A DNA stretch of 7,113 nt, taken from contig NZAX01000111.1 in NCBI GenBank assembly GCA_002687665.1, forward strand, positions 1 to 7,113. The letters run 5' to 3'. Made by a program: the position numbers and the translations under genes. The stretch comes from Flavobacteriaceae bacterium (lineage in GTDB: Bacteria; Bacteroidota; Bacteroidia; Flavobacteriales; Flavobacteriaceae). Shown here piece after piece: positions 6,699 to 7,113 of this stretch. Every line of letters starts with the position of its first letter. The first letter of the stretch is position 1. Under the pieces are notes generated by a model. That model saw only the letters and a list, made by a program, of their open reading frames with translations, searched no databases and was not told the DNA's origin.

Positions 6699-7113
6699 AT
6701 GAGTTTAGAAAATTTAAATCCAGCAGCTGGTTCTACCCAAAGACAAGGCAAACGTTTGGGTCGTGGTGAAGGTTCTGGTAAAGGTGGGACATCAGCAAGA
6801 GGTCATAAAGGAGCCAAGTCTAGATCTGGATATTCAAAAAAGATTGGCTTTGAGGGTGGTCAGATGCCGTTGCAAAGACGTGTTCCCAAATTTGGATTCA
6901 AAAACATCAATAGAATAGCCTACAAAGGAATTAACTTAGATACCCTTCAAAAGCTATCAGAGGAAAAGAAGTTTAATAAAGAAGTTAACTTTGATAAATT
7001 GGTCGAATTACGTTTGGTAGGAAAAAATGAATTGGTAAAAATATTAGGCAGGGGAAAATTAGAATCCCCTTTAAAAGTAAGTGCCCATAAATTCACAGCT
7101 AGTGCAAAAAAAG
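6699..7113 (+). CDS. rplO: 50S ribosomal protein uL15 (L15), 3' end missing
   Basis: Large-subunit protein that binds 23S rRNA late in assembly and reaches deep into the subunit. 138 residues are visible and the frame is still open at the window edge; the family is about 145-150, so only around ten residues are likely missing. The N-terminal part has MSLENLNPAAGSTQRQGKRLGRG, a Gly/Arg-rich GSGKGGTSARGHKGAKSRSGY (25-45), and the hallmark IGFEGGQMPLQRRVPKFGF (49-67). This is followed by the C-terminal domain with LVGKNELVKILGRGKL. Two ATGs stand in tandem (6696 and 6699): the first overlaps the rpmD stop by one base. 6699 is preferred because it has A at -3 and gives the shorter MSLENL start, but 6696 cannot be excluded. 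secY would be expected next. Confidence 0.96.
   Translation, partial: MSLENLNPAAGSTQRQGKRLGRGEGSGKGGTSARGHKGAKSRSGYSKKIGFEGGQMPLQRRVPKFGFKNINRIAYKGINLDTLQKLSEEKKFNKEVNFDKLVELRLVGKNELVKILGRGKLESPLKVSAHKFTASAKK

Noticed and set aside
1..7113. Possibility of a hidden novel system, mobile element, CRISPR array or small RNA gene.
   Set aside because: Coding sequence of recognised ribosomal genes fills the window with spacers of 21 nt or less; no repeats, inverted termini or extra frames with family-like content were seen.

Overview
The window is a stretch of a bacterial ribosomal-protein cluster, the fused S10 and spc operons. It holds 17 genes, all on the + strand and effectively back to back: rplB (5' end cut off), rpsS, rplV, rpsC, rplP, rpmC, rpsQ, rplN, rplX, rplE, rpsN, rpsH, rplF, rplR, rpsE, rpmD and rplO (3' end cut off). 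Fifteen genes are complete. I see no broken gene, RNA gene, mobile element, CRISPR array or foreign insertion.

The organism is most likely a member of the Bacteroidota, perhaps in or near the Cytophagales. Four things point this way. The DNA is AT-rich. None of the 16 visible start codons has a properly spaced purine-rich Shine-Dalgarno motif; the starts are preceded by A/T-rich sequence, with a purine at -3 in 15 of 16. uL22 carries a basic N-terminal extension and uS3 an Asn/Gly/Arg-rich tail. uS14 is the short, zinc-free type. The phylum call is an inference from these traits and recalled family sequences, not from a search.

Region by region: positions 1-3106 (rplB to rpsQ) correspond to the distal part of the E. 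coli S10 operon. Positions 3109-7113 (rplN to rplO) correspond to the spc operon up to the gene before secY, which is expected next but lies outside the window. The S10/spc junction is only 2 nt, so there is no room for a separate spc promoter or an S10 terminator. All spacers are between -1 and 21 nt, and no gap is long enough to hold another gene.

The products make both subunits together: uS19, uS3, uS17, uS14, uS8 and uS5 for 30S, and uL2, uL22, uL16, uL29, uL14, uL24, uL5, uL6, uL18, uL30 and uL15 for 50S. Genes for adjacent or interacting proteins lie near one another, and the tight spacing suggests translational coupling. I found no undescribed system; this is a conserved housekeeping region, and the findings are modest ones about translation signals and lineage-specific protein features.
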